From positions 33,931,075 to 33,995,074 of the forward strand of contig OX393549.1 in the NCBI GenBank assembly GCA_947650365.1: a stretch of DNA of 64,000 nucleotides, given 5' to 3'. The stretch is from Chamaelirium japonicum (lineage: Eukaryota; Streptophyta; Magnoliopsida; Liliales; Melanthiaceae). Position 1 is the stretch's first letter; each line of letters starts with the position of its first letter. The position numbers and the translations under genes were made by a program. Shown here in pieces: positions 19,360-29,650 of the stretch. The notes beneath the pieces are model-generated. The model ran no database searches and had not been told where the DNA came from. It saw only the letters and a list, made by a program, of their open reading frames with translations.

Positions 19360-19399
19360 AAAAAAATTTAAAACATCTTTTTTATGGACCTTTTTGTCT

Positions 19400-19720
19400 A
19401 AATTCATTTCAGTTTTAGGACGGGCAAAAGATTTTTGGTTTTGGGAAGAGACCAAACGTGGGCAGACTGCCCAGCATCACCCGCCAGTGCATCGGAGACC
19501 AACGATCGAAATTCGTCACACAAGAGCGAGAGAAATGCCTTAATTTTTAATTATTAACCCCACAAGTCGGAAGGCTTGTCACCAAGGTGGGAGAGACGCT
19601 AGCCACTACATAGCAAAAGAAAATACGCATTAGCACTTATTTGAATCCTTGACCAAGGCCACGATTGTGCATGTTTGACCAACTGTGCTATCATTTCAGC
19701 ACGACAAAACCTAGTGCGTC
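19400..19720. repeat. Dispersed repeat, copy 1
   Basis: The segment around AAGAGCGAGAGAAATG, followed by a block of CCCCACA, then GAGAGACGCTAGC and CCTTGACC, is repeated in diverged form at about 29500-29650. It is non-coding; the parent family is not recognised. Confidence 0.45.
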
Positions 19721-20123
19721 TAACAGTGATTGTGGTAGTTATTTCCTATTAATCCCATTTGGTTCAAATTAGAAATCCTAAAAAGATCAAAATCACCTTG
19801 ATATTTTAAATGTTTATCATAGCGCATGCCCGTGCTTGTCGGCACTGCAAAGGGCCGACTTCGGCAGCAAGACACCCCCCGGGCATCACCACCCCCACCG
19901 TCGTATGCGGCGACAACACACCTGACCGTCTTTGGCAACAAAACACTTTCGGCGGCAACACCGGCCCCACCCCGACGGACCGAAAACCCCGACACCACCA
20001 ACAGCGGTCATTGTTGTGACATTCGTTGCCACTGTGATCGCCATCCATCAGCAGACCCACATAACTTATACATAAAAAGATACTTAAAAACCCAGCCTCT
20101 ACAATCAAAAATTGGGCTCAGAT

Positions 20124-20420
20124 CTAGAGCAGCAACACGGCGGAGGCGACGACGGCACCGAGTAGAGCGACCGGTCCTCGGACGACAAAGAAGGAGGGAA
20201 CAGCCGCGGAAGCGCTTTCCGGAGTAGGCACTGGAGTGTATCCGTAAGGACCCAAGGCGTAGCTGTAAGGAGCGTAGGCCGGGATTGAAGCATGATGATG
20301 CCCGACCTCCGCCGGAGAAGGAGACGATGTCGCATGGGCGTAGCCCAAAGACGAAGCATGGGCCGAAGGCGGGGTTTTCTTTGGCAGGTGGGCGAGGGCC
20401 TGCCCGGCCTCTCCTCTCGC
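20124..20420 (-). CDS. Possible 3' exon of a GPI-anchored (arabinogalactan-like) protein
   Basis: An open stretch of 98 codons ending at TAG 20124, without its own ATG. It is rich in Pro, Ala, Ser, Tyr and His and ends in a small-residue site followed by a hydrophobic tail (FFVVRGPVALLGAVVASAVL), which looks like a C-terminal GPI-anchor signal. Plant arabinogalactan and related wall proteins end this way. There is no upstream exon or signal peptide that I can join, and a G/C homopolymer lies just upstream. It may be the last exon of a gene, a retained gene fragment, or chance. Confidence 0.3.
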   Translation of the reverse strand, partial: ARGEAGQALAHLPKKTPPSAHASSLGYAHATSSPSPAEVGHHHASIPAYAPYSYALGPYGYTPVPTPESASAAVPSFFVVRGPVALLGAVVASAVLLL

Positions 20421-20779
20421 TCAAATTTGGGATGAGAAGGAGGGAGAGGTTGGTGGTGGTGGTGGGGGGGGGGGGGGGGGGTTGTATTGGTGCATGGAAG
20501 CTGGAAAGATTTGATGGGATTATTACGGGATGAAAGAAACACTCTCCGGCATTTAATGTTGTAAAATAATCGGTGTTTAATGCAATGAATTAATCAAGTG
20601 AGGCCAAATCGTCTGTGATTGGAAGGTGATCGTCTAGTCGGTTTCACGGGTTGAATTCGTTTCCTTTTATGGCGTAAGCTGAATTTGAACTGGTACGGCT
20701 GGCTCGCGTAGGTGCGAATTATTCAGTGTATAATAAGACGAATTAAAACTGAGTTCGGATCTTCTCCAGTCAGTCGGTC

Positions 20780-21860
20780 CCGGTCGGTGGGCCCTAACCC
20801 CCATGCATGCACGACCCGCACATGAGTTGGAACCATGCACGTGAATCCCTTGAGTCCCTTTCCCCTCTATGCACGTCCTTCTCCCTTGCTTTCCTATTTC
20901 CTTTCTCTCTAAAACCCATTCACAGCCTTCCAACCAAGTGACCCCACTGCCATGAATCCATGCAACCCATACAAGCATGCAACCATCCGATCTCCTCACT
21001 TCTCCTCTACCCGGCCAGCACCACCTGATCCTAGCCGTCCACGATTCCCTCTGGATCTTTTTAGATTTTCTCTCTCTAATCCCGTCACTCTTTCCTATCC
21101 GATCTCTCTCTCTCTACCCGATCTCATCACAGCCTCTCTCTCTCCTCTCACGATTCTCTCTCTAACCGCTCGCGACTCCCCATTAATTCTCTCCGTCTCT
21201 TTCTCTCTCTAAATCCCGTGATCCCAGCTCATGCACCACCCGATCACAGCCGTCCGTGAGATCCCTTCAGACTCCCCCATCGCAAGATCCCCCCTCCGAA
21301 CGTCTTTCTCTCTCTTCCCTTAATTCTCTCTTTTCTTATCTCTTTTCTTATCTCTTTCTTTCTCTAAATCTCTCTCATAATCACTCCCTCTCTAGAAACT
21401 GATCGCAACCATTTGTTTCCTCTTTCCTTACCCGACTGAGACCCTAGGTCGAACCGATCCATGTAACCAGCCCCGCGCGATCTCTTCCTTAAATCCTGTT
21501 TCTCTCTCTTAACTCCTCTTCCTCTGATAATCACAACCATACCTCGTCCTACCCGATCGATCATCTCCTTTATCTCTCTCTTAATTATCATTCATTCCCT
21601 CTTGATTATCTTTCCATAACATACCCGAGTCCTTATTCTTTACTCTCTCTCTTTTCCTTCTCTTTCTCTCTCTAAATCTTTCTCATAATCATTCCCTCTC
21701 TCTCTAGAAACTGATCACAGCCATCCGTTTCCTCTTTCCTTACCCAGCCGAGACCCTAGGTCGAGCTGATCCATGTAACCAGCCCCGCGCGATCTCTTCC
21801 ATAAATCCCGTTTCTCTCTCTTAACTCCTCTTCCTCTTCCACGCATGCAGCGATCCCAGC
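20780..21860. repeat. Pyrimidine-rich tract with a 170-bp direct duplication
   Basis: Long TCTCTC-rich sequence. The block 21357-21520 (around CTTACCCGACTGAGACCCTA) is repeated at about 21665-21832, offset about 310 bases, with few changes. No gene seen. Confidence 0.7.
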
Positions 21861-21912
21861 TCGCCGACTCCGTCCATTACACCCAGCTGACCTACCCGAT
21901 CTCATCTGATTC

Positions 21913-21917
<5 letters not shown>

Positions 21918-21951
<34 letters not shown>
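21918..21951. repeat. (GA)n microsatellite
   Basis: Perfect GA dinucleotide run of about 34 bases. Confidence 0.95.
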
Positions 21952-21954
<3 letters not shown>

Positions 21955-22738
21955 GGATGAGAGAGAGTCTAGTCTAGTCAGCGTTTTTTTTTGTCTAGTC
22001 GACTTTTGGTTCCATTTTGTCCTAGTAGCACAAAACCGTCGTGCCATGTTATATAGATTGTTTGGCTTAAGACAAGAGGGAACAGGAATCCAAATCTTCT
22101 GCCCCATTTCTCTGCCACATCATCTGCCCCCCAAGTCACAGTCGTCCGTTGCACCCATACCCGATCAGTGCATCGCACTCAGCCCCAATTGGCAGGCAAA
22201 GAAACGGTTGTGATTGGCCCAGCGACATAGGCTTCAGCTTGTACCTAATCACTGACATCCCTTTGCCTATCAGTTGAGGGAAAGGGCGATGCACTGGTCG
22301 GTTATGGGTGCAATTGACGGCAATGACTTGGTGGGCCAGAAGATTTGGATTCGAAGAACATGGGGTATTGTTTGATTTCAACCTTAATACACAAGAACAC
22401 ACACTTCTTCAATGGACTCACCACTTCTGACAAACTCACTGCTCCTGATCATCCCCGAAGACACACTGACGGGTCTTAATTAGATACATTCATATAATAC
22501 CATGCGTCTGAGTATCACATCACTTGTCCATCCACTCGATACATTAGAAGAAGCCACGCTACAAAAGCAGTCCGTTGCATTTTTATATGGGTGATGATCC
22601 ATCGTTCAATCGATAAATGCTCATCCAGCGATGACCATTAGAAACAAGATAAATACCCCATCGAAAGTCCCGCAATAGCGTTATCGCAACTTGTATTTAA
22701 AAGATGATCCAACGGATAGGTATTGTCAAATATATATT

Positions 22739-22872
22739 TATGAAATGATCAGGTTTTGGGTTTGATCGGTTGAGATTTTTCAACCCAAACCCAACCCATA
22801 CATGTAAAATCCCACTCCGAGCCTGCCCAAATTCGGATTGGGCTCAGGGTGGTTGACTCAAGTTGCATCCCT
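22739..22872. mobile_element. hAT-like end fragment
   Basis: Contains AACCCAAACCCAACCC and ends CAAGTTGCATCCCTA, matching the ends of the element at 18825-19359. The other end is missing. Confidence 0.45.
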
Positions 22873-23068
22873 AGCGACAAAAAACCCTACGTCGGCTACT
22901 ATCATCACCGCCCACCTATCTCCGATGGATGCTTCGATGAGTACAGAGCCATGTTTGATCAGACATCCAACCACGATGTTGTCCGTCTAGAGCATTCAAA
23001 CCGGAGCACCACCACCCACCTCCGCCGCCAACATCCATGAAAGAGGGTTTTTGTCACCACTAAACCAG

Positions 23069-24395
23069 TGATGCAGACGCCGATAAGGCGCACTACAATC
23101 TTAAGCCCTTTAGGGCTCCCTTTGGTCAACAACTAAGATTTATTTATCAATATAGCGCCGTATGACTCAAAGAGGCGGCAAACACAAGCTATTTCACGTA
23201 GGATTAAAGTTCTAGGCATTCAACATAAAGTGTAGTTCAAGATCTAACAATACAAGATGCAATATTATCACAAAAAACAGAATTCAGCATATAAGAGATT
23301 AAATCACAGCAATAGATATCAAATTCTAAAGATAGGTTTGCATCAGATTTTCTATAAAATAGGCTAGATATAATTGCTAGGGTTACCAACAGACTAAAGA
23401 TAGCTAATATAATGATTAGCCATATATTAGGGCTTCAACTAGCGATGAAACGGGATGGTTACGGCTGCGATGTGGAGCGGAGGCAATAAAAATAAAGAAA
23501 AAACGATACGGATGAAAAGAAAAATTAAGATAAACGGATAGATAGTGCCTGAGGTTTCCGCCGTGGGTCGATGCGAGAATGCACCGATGATCCCGCACAC
23601 AGAGCAATGCCAGACGTCGAGAGAAGTTGGATCCTTCGGAAGAACAAGCCAAGGCCTTCGCGAGGCGAAGTTACGGATGCGACGAGGGTTGGGGACACGC
23701 ATCTCTCCCGGAAGCTCTCACGAAGAGGCATGCAATTCAGCAATCATGAAAAAACTGAAATCTTCTTCAATCTTCCCCTTTTTGTAAAACTAGGGTTTCT
23801 TTTTGGATGACCAAGATCAAAGGGAAATAAGGGGGAATTGTGGGGATGCAATGGGCCAAAAAAGGAAAGGAAAAGAGAGAAATAAGGGGAAGAAGAGAGA
23901 GAGAAGAGAGGGGACGGAAGAGGGGGCGGATTGGCTCGGTTTTCGCACGGGCAAGGAACAGACAAGCCCTAATTAAAGCCCACATAGCCTTAATTGAAGC
24001 CCAATTGATACCACATCATCAAATTTAAGTTATTTTGCTATCTAACCGTCAATTTCGAGACATAATCTTGTCCGTCGGTACCCCGCAAACACACACACAC
24101 CCAGATTTTATTAATAAAATACAGAAAACTCACCCGAGAAGACCCGGATTCAATCCGAAAAGCCCTCGGATGAGATTATGGACATCCTCCATGAATTAGA
24201 CAAGAACATAACTAATACTAAGTGCAGAAATTATGCCAAAAATATAGAAAATGGGCCAAAAACTGAAATAAACGGCTACAAGTTCTCATATGGATAATGT
24301 ATTCGATACATAAAATAAAATGACTGAAATAAAACTCTCTGGCGACGAACTGAAGATGCCACGGTGATCTGATGGTGCTAATCAGGCCTGCATCA
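23069..24395 (-). repeat. Left LTR (3' LTR) of the 3.7-kb element
   Basis: Starts TGATGCAGACGCCG, ends GCCTGCATCA. Preceded in element orientation by CGCAGCGGAAGTGAT, the same motif that precedes the 3' LTR of the 57163-59921 element. Confidence 0.8.
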
Positions 24396-24786
24396 ATCAC
24401 TTCCGCTGCGAAAAACTCATCCTCGAGTTTACGCCAGAAGACATCGCCAGTAGCATGAGGGAGACCACCACTGTGGGAACGTCACTGTGCCTGGATCTGA
24501 TGATGGATTCCCAACAAGTGATGTCTCGGGCAGTCAACAACCTCTGGGCCCCTCGCGAAGAGAGTGTTGGCGTCGAGCGAGAGCCAGAAGCTACTGAAGT
24601 ACATAAACAGAAGCACACGAGTGATAGGTGGTCGATCAATCCCGACAAAGTCAAAGCACGTAAGTGGCTCAGCTGGCTGAAACTCCCCAACTAGCTCTGA
24701 CTGCAGCTGTGATGGAAGCTCCGCGGAAGACGAAGGCTCCACGGGTGTCTCTGCTGCAGGAAGAACTGCAGGAGGAGGTGTCTCAT

Positions 24787-25290
24787 CTATAAGCTCTGTG
24801 AAATGTAGGAGAAGCCTCTCATAGTCACTACCGGAGGAAGGGGATCCTCTGTAGGTATTGCTGAAGGTGGAAGAAATTCCTCTGGAGTCACTGAAGGAGG
24901 AGGTGGCACCTCTGTAGGCACTGGAGAAGGTGGAAGGAACTCCTCTGGAGTCGCTGACGGAAAAGGTGGCTCCTCCGTAGGCATTGGACGAGGAAGCTCC
25001 ACAGGAGGTGGATGCTCCTCAAGTGGTGCCACTGGTGGAACGTGGTGCTCCACAGGAGGTGGAGGCTCTGCTGGAGGTGGTGGCCTGCTGTATCTGGCAA
25101 GCCTCTGGTGCTGCTTCTCTCTCTATGCCAACTTGTCCTCAATTTCGTCAAGTAAGAGCTGGGTTTCAATATAGCTGGCTTTCAAGGATGGCACTGAAGG
25201 ACTCCGTAAAATCCATTGAACAAAAGACTTGAAAGATAGATCTAGGTCATGGGCTCGATTTCGAATCAAAGAGGAGTATCTATGTTCCAT
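24787..25290 (-). pseudogene. Broken gag-like reading inside the 3.7-kb element
   Basis: A short frame starts at about 25290 (MEHRYSSLIRNRAHDLDLSF) and stops after about 57 codons. A second frame (25053-24787) encodes a Pro/Glu-rich peptide with a repeated PTE-PPP-S-TPEEFLPPS unit. The proline-rich segment is reminiscent of the one in the gag frame at 58216-59457. Frames are broken, so it is a remnant. Confidence 0.5.
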
Positions 25291-25439
25291 CGGAGATCTC
25301 GAGAAAAGGGTAGGACATGGCTCAAAAGATTTATATAGCTTAACAAATTATTTATAGGTGTGTGTATCTAGTGGATCAAGCGAATAATGGGATCGGACGC
25401 TATGATAGGACATGGCGTCAGATTGCTCTGATACTAACT

Positions 25440-26746
25440 TGATGCAGGCGCCGATAAGGCGCACTACAATCTTAAGCCCTTTAGGGTTCCCTTTGGTCAA
25501 CAACTAATATTTATTTATCAATATAGCATCGTATGACTCAAAGAGGCGGCAAACACAAGCTATTTCATGTAGGATTAAAGTTCTAGGCATTCAACATAAA
25601 GCATAGTTCAAGATCTAACAATACAAGATGCAATATTATCACAAAAAACAGAATTCAGCATATAAGAGATTAAATCGCAGCAATAGATATCAAATTCTAA
25701 AGATATGTTTGCATCAGATTTTCTATAAAATAGGCTAGATATGCTTGCTAGGGTTACCAACAGACTAAAAATAGAAAATATAATGATTAGGCATATATTA
25801 GGGCTTCGACTAGCGATGAAACGAGATTATTACGGCTGCGATGCGGAGCGGAGGCAATGAAAACAAAGGAAAAACGATGCAGATGCGAAGGAAAATTAAG
25901 ATAAACGGATAGATAGTGCCTAGGGTTTCTGACGTGGGTCGATGCGAGAATGCACCGATGATCCCGCATACGGAGCAAGGCCGGACGTCGAGAGAAGCCG
26001 GATCCTTCGGAAGAACAAACCAAGGCCTTCGCGAGGCGAAGTCACGGATGTGGCTAGGGTCGGGAACACGCGTTTCTCCCGGAAGCTCTCACGAAGAGGC
26101 ATGCAATTCAGCAATCATCAAAAAACTAAAATCTTCTTCTATCGTCCCCTTTTTGTAGAACTAGGGTTTCTTTTTGGATGGCCAAGATCAAAGGGAAATA
26201 AGGGGGAATGGTGGGGATGCAATGGGCCAAGAAAGGAAAGGAAAAGAGAGAAATAAGGGGAAGAAGAGAGAGAGAAGAGAGGGGACGAAAGAGGGGGTGG
26301 ATTGGCTCGGTTTCCGCACGGGCAAGGGATGGACAAGCCCTAATTGAAGCCCACATAGCCCTAATTGAAGCCCAATTGATGCCACGTCATCAAATTTAAG
26401 TTATTTTGCTATCTAACTATCGGTTTCGAGACATAATTAATCTCATCCGTCGGTACCCCACAAACATACACACCCATATTTTATTAATAAAATACAGAAA
26501 ACTCATCCGAGAATACCCGGATTCAATCTGAAAAGCCCTCGAATGAGATCATGGACATCCCCCATAAATTAGGCAAGAACATAACTAATACTAAGTGCAG
26601 AAATTAGGCCAAAAACATAGAAAATGGGCCAGAAACTGAAATAAACGGCTACAAGTCCTCATATAAATAATGTCTTCCATGCATAAAATAGAACGACTGA
26701 AATAGAACTCTTTGGCGACGAACTGAAGATGCAGCGGTGATCTGAT
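25440..26746 (-). repeat. Right LTR (5' LTR) of the 3.7-kb element, tip truncated
   Basis: Closely matches 23069-24374. Similarity stops at GATCTGATG near 26746, about 20 bases before the expected end. Confidence 0.8.
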
Positions 26747-26950
26747 GATTCCATTCGCTAACTTTCTCTTTTTGGATACAAAGCCCTTGAGCTCTGGTGA
26801 TATAAATTATGGATCGGGTTTGAAGAAAGTAATAGGGGCATGCATTCTTCTCCACCATCATTTTTTTCTTTTTTCTAAGGGTACGAGAAGGTCCTAGATA
26901 TATTAGTGCTATAACTATAAGCCCCACCTTTTCTTGGCTCCACCACTGAT

Positions 26951-27045
26951 GGGCCCGACACGCATCATAGCCGCATGATGGCTGACGCCCCAAAAGTGAA
27001 TCGCACTTCAATCAATTGGATGCGGCTGTGATATGCGTCAGGCCC
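26951..27045. repeat. Inverted repeat, about 27-bp arms
   Basis: GGGCCCGACACGCATCATAG at 26951 pairs with the complement of the sequence ending GATATGCGTCAGGCCC near 27045 (a few mismatches), around a 41-base spacer. It could form a hairpin; no gene nearby. Confidence 0.5.
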
Positions 27046-27336
27046 ACCGACCGAGGCCAATCAACTAGAGGAAATTTGAACTCTTATTATTCTGGTTGGT
27101 TAAATGGAACTGCTATGTACTGTGAGGATTCCTCACTGAGCATTGGAGTAAAAGTGGAATTAAGATTTGTTATTTTTTGATCAATTTGACTTAACCCCCC
27201 TGTGTTAATAGGTCAATTAGACTTACCCCCCCTAAAATGATATCAATTAGAGTTACCCCTAACTTTGGCTTAACCCTCCAAAAGTTTTATGTGAGAATTA
27301 CATGGAATTGGGGGTATCTTAAAATGCCATATCGGC

Positions 27337-27338
<2 letters not shown>

Positions 27339-27386
<48 letters not shown>

Positions 27387-27405
27387 GGGGGGGGGGGGGG
27401 GGGGG
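27339..27405. repeat. (TG)n microsatellite followed by a G-run
   Basis: About 47 bases of perfect TG repeat, then about 18 G residues up to the Cassandra left LTR. A similar TG plus G-run tract is at 28785-28830. Confidence 0.95.
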
Positions 27406-27460
27406 TGTAACATCCGCCCCAAACACACAAGATATTGTCCGCTTTGCCCGTGCCCGCATG

Positions 27461-27530
27461 AGAACTTCCCAGGGTGGTCACCCATCCTAGTACTACTCTC
27501 GCCCGAGCACGCTTAACTACGGAGTTCTTA
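27461..27530 (-). promoter_or_regulatory. 5S rRNA-derived segment in the LTR (Pol III internal control region)
   Basis: On the minus strand it reads GAACTCCGTAGTTAAGCGTG, then CTCGGGCGAGAGTAGTACTA, then GGATGGGTGACCACCCTGGG: the central and 3' parts of plant 5S rRNA including the A box, intermediate element and C box. It is not a genuine 5S gene: the 5' third of the rRNA is missing and it lies in an LTR. Repeated at 28009-28078. Confidence 0.85.
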
Positions 27531-27623
27531 CGAATTCCGTAGCGGCGCACGGCTTTAAAACGCGTCTTGGCAGGAAAGGTGGTGAGCCCCCAAACCCAAG
27601 ATATTGTCCTCTATTGGTCTCTT

Positions 27624-27680
27624 GGGTATTCGAACCCTCAACCTCAAGGTTTTGCACTAGCATGGTTACCATCGAACCAC
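27624..27680 (-). promoter_or_regulatory. tRNA/SINE-like A-box and B-box in the Cassandra LTR
   Basis: On the minus strand TGGTTCGATGG (A-box-like, one mismatch to TRGYNNARNNG) is followed about 45 bases later by GGTTCGAATAC (B-box-like). Order and spacing fit a tRNA-type Pol III promoter, upstream of the 5S segment in the same orientation. Repeated in the other LTR at +548. Confidence 0.45.
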
Positions 27681-27953
27681 CTAGAACGCGTCTTCTATGT
27701 TTGGGAGGGGAAATTGTATAAGTAGCTCAGGATCTCCTTCTCTCCAGGCGATGTGGGGCTAACTCATGGCCTTGTACACCTCACCTTACCTCACCTAACC
27801 TCATCCATCTTGGCATTCCCGCCTCAGGAGTCTTGGCTCTTGGCTATTGGCCTATTGGATCTTGGTCGTCACAATCCACCCCCCTCAGGGCTACACGTCC
27901 TCGTGTAGGGTTAGACCCCCCCATCCCGAGGAGAACCGGCTCTGATACCATTT

Positions 27954-28421
27954 TGTAACATCCGCCCCAAACACACAAGATATTGTCCGCTTTGCCCGTG
28001 CCCGCATGAGAACTTCCCAGGGTGGTCACCCATCCTAGTACTACTCTCGCCCGAGCACGCTTAACTACGGAGTTCTTACGAATTCCGTAGCGGCGCACGG
28101 CTTTAAAACGCGTCTTGGCAGGAAAGGTGGTGAGCCCCCAAACCCAAGATATTGTCCTCTATTGGTCTCTTGGGTATTCGAACCCTCAACCTCAAGGTTT
28201 TGCACTAGCATGGTTACCATCGAACCACCTAGAACGCGTCTTCTATGTTTGGGAGGGGAAATTGTATAAGTAGCTCAGGATCTCCTTCTCTCCAGGCGAT
28301 GTGGGGCTAACTCATGGCCTTGTACACCTCACCTTACCTCACCTAACCTCATCCATCTTGGCATTCCCGCCTCAGGAGTCTTGGCTCTTGGCTATTGGCC
28401 TATTGGATCTTGGTCGTCACA
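27954..28421 (-). repeat. Cassandra-like right (5') LTR
   Basis: Same sequence as 27406-27873, offset 548. Holds the second 5S-like block at about 28009-28078. Confidence 0.9.
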
Positions 28422-28435
28422 GGGGGGGGGGAGAG

Positions 28436-28793
28436 TTAATTCTACTTTGATATCATTTTAGGGGGTAAGTCTTATTTGCCTATTAACACAGGGTGGTAAG
28501 TCAAATTGACCCATTATCGAGGTGGGGGGGTTAGCGGTCCGTCCTTGGTCAAAATATCAACTAGCCTAAAGGACAACCAAATAGCAAGGATGAAAATACC
28601 CCTCAGTATACTTCAAATTTTCATTTTATGCCACTCCTTTTTAAACTAAACTAAATCCTAAACCCTAAGATTCTTAGACATAATTCTAGTATTTTAGGAT
28701 AATTCTAATGATATCATTTTAGGGGGTAGGTCTTATTGGCCAATTAACACAGGAGGTAAGTCAAATTGACCCTTTTTCATGGTGGGTGGGTGT

Positions 28794-28824
<31 letters not shown>

Positions 28825-28975
28825 GGGGGGTCCGTCCCTCGTCAAAAGATCAACTAGCCTAAAGGACAACCAAGCAAGACGAAAATATTCCTCACTACAC
28901 TTCAAATGTTCATTTCATGCCACTCCTTTTTAAACTAAACTGAATCCTAAACCCTAAGATCCTTAGACCATGCCC
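28436..28975. repeat. Direct duplication of about 260-290 bp
   Basis: Segments starting GATATCATTTTAGGGGG at 28449 and 28710 run parallel through AACTAGCCTAAAGGACAACC (28559, 28852) to CCTAAACCCTAAG. The longer offset at the end comes from a TG/G-run expansion at 28785-28830. Confidence 0.75.
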
Positions 28976-29352
28976 TAGACCTAATCCTAAACCTCAACCT
29001 AATCCGAACCGAACCCTTCCGTCCACCGCTCGTCTTCGATGCTCATCAGCTGTGGCGGCGAGCAGCTGTAACTCGAGGCCGCTGTAGTCCCCGCCACCCT
29101 CTCCGCTGCTCGCACCCGCCAGCACTGCCACTGCTCATAGATGCAGATGAGAATACACGGCAAGAATGGGAGGGAATCACATGCTTAGGTGACAACCGAT
29201 CAGTGTTCATCGGGCATAAGCAAGCATTCTCTCCCCCGGCTACACAGTAGCCTGGATACAAAGCAAATCACATCTATTTTCACGGCGAATCTTGTTGATG
29301 TACTAATCACTATGGTGGTCCCTTCAAAGGCTGGAACTCCTTGGAAGCTTCT

Positions 29353-29445
29353 TAACGAGTTGAACCCATCAGGCCCCGGGGATTTGTTGGAGGGGGCAAA
29401 AGAACACCGTGCAGAGAGGACTTCCTCTTCCGAGGGAACAGCCAT
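29353..29445 (-). pseudogene. LINE reverse-transcriptase fragment
   Basis: A short minus-strand stretch reads SEEEVLSARCSFAPSNKSPG followed by PDGFN, the N-terminal RT motif of plant LINE ORF2 proteins (EEE...KSPGPDGF). The similarity fades within about 10 residues on the downstream side. A truncated fragment only. Confidence 0.55.
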
Positions 29446-29499
29446 GGGGAGCCCCCATAGTGATCAGCACATCACCTGTTAGTGCGGCAACACAAAATA

Positions 29500-29650
29500 G
29501 ACCAAGGATCGAGGCTCACCACAAGAGCGAGAGAAATGTCCCAATTTTTTGATGACCCCACAGGTCCCACTACTAAGGCGAGAGGAGGGCCCGCTGCTAT
29601 AGAGCGGAAGGAAATATGCCATAACACTTACACAAACCCTTGACCGATTA
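29500..29650. repeat. Dispersed repeat, copy 2
   Basis: Diverged copy of the 19500-19640 block (shared AAGAGCGAGAGAAATG, CCCCACA, CCTTGACC). Lies next to the LINE RT fragment, so both could derive from the same LINE family. Confidence 0.4.

Larger units (their letters stand above)
23069..26746 (-). mobile_element. 3.7-kb non-autonomous LTR element, tRNA-Met-primed
   Basis: Two direct repeats of about 1.3 kb (23069-24395 and 25440-26746) flank a 1,044-bp interior. LTRs start TGATGCAG on the plus strand. Just inside the right LTR, on the minus strand, TTAGTATCAGAGC (25425-25437) resembles the initiator-Met primer site TGGTATCAGAGC, so the element is in minus orientation. The right LTR lacks the last 20 or so bases of the left LTR (GTGCTAATCAGGCCTGCATCA is cut short), and no target duplication is found. 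The interior has broken, proline-rich gag-like reading. The LTR tips (CGCCTGCATCA) match those of the element at 57163-59921. Confidence 0.8.
27406..27873 (-). repeat. Cassandra-like left (3') LTR
   Basis: Plus strand TGTAACATCC...GGTCGTCACA. Same sequence as 27954-28421. Confidence 0.9.
27406..28421 (-). mobile_element. Cassandra-like TRIM retrotransposon with 5S-derived LTRs, 1,016 bp
   Basis: Two direct 468-bp repeats (27406-27873 and 27954-28421) enclose only 80 bases. On the minus strand the interior has TGGTATCAGAGCCGG (27936-27950), the classic initiator-Met primer site, three bases inside the 5' LTR, and a GAGGGGGGTGGAT polypurine tract (27874-27886) before the 3' LTR. Each LTR contains a 5S rRNA-derived segment in the sense orientation, the hallmark of Cassandra. 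The LTRs look identical when read through, so insertion is very recent. G-runs flank both ends, compatible with a GGGGG duplication. LTRs are longer than I remember for Cassandra. No coding capacity. Confidence 0.88.
27180..28512. mobile_element. Inverted-repeat (foldback) element carrying a nested Cassandra insertion
   Basis: 27180-27262 pairs with the reverse complement of 28436-28512 (shared words TCAATTTGACTTA, CTGTGTTAATAGG, CTAAAATGATATCAA). Between the arms lie a (TG)n tract, G-runs and the Cassandra element, so Cassandra landed within an older foldback element. A third arm-like copy follows at 28700-28775, and a reversed relative lies at 32190-32600. Confidence 0.65.

Noticed and set aside
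27461..27530. 5S rRNA gene
   Set aside because: Only the central and 3' parts of 5S are present, in two identical copies exactly one LTR apart, with a tRNA-Met primer site between. It is part of a Cassandra-like LTR, not a ribosomal gene.
28640..28675. Interstitial telomere repeat (CCTAAACCCTAAG)
   Set aside because: Only one and a half copies, present equally in each duplicate of a dispersed repeat. Too short to mean anything.
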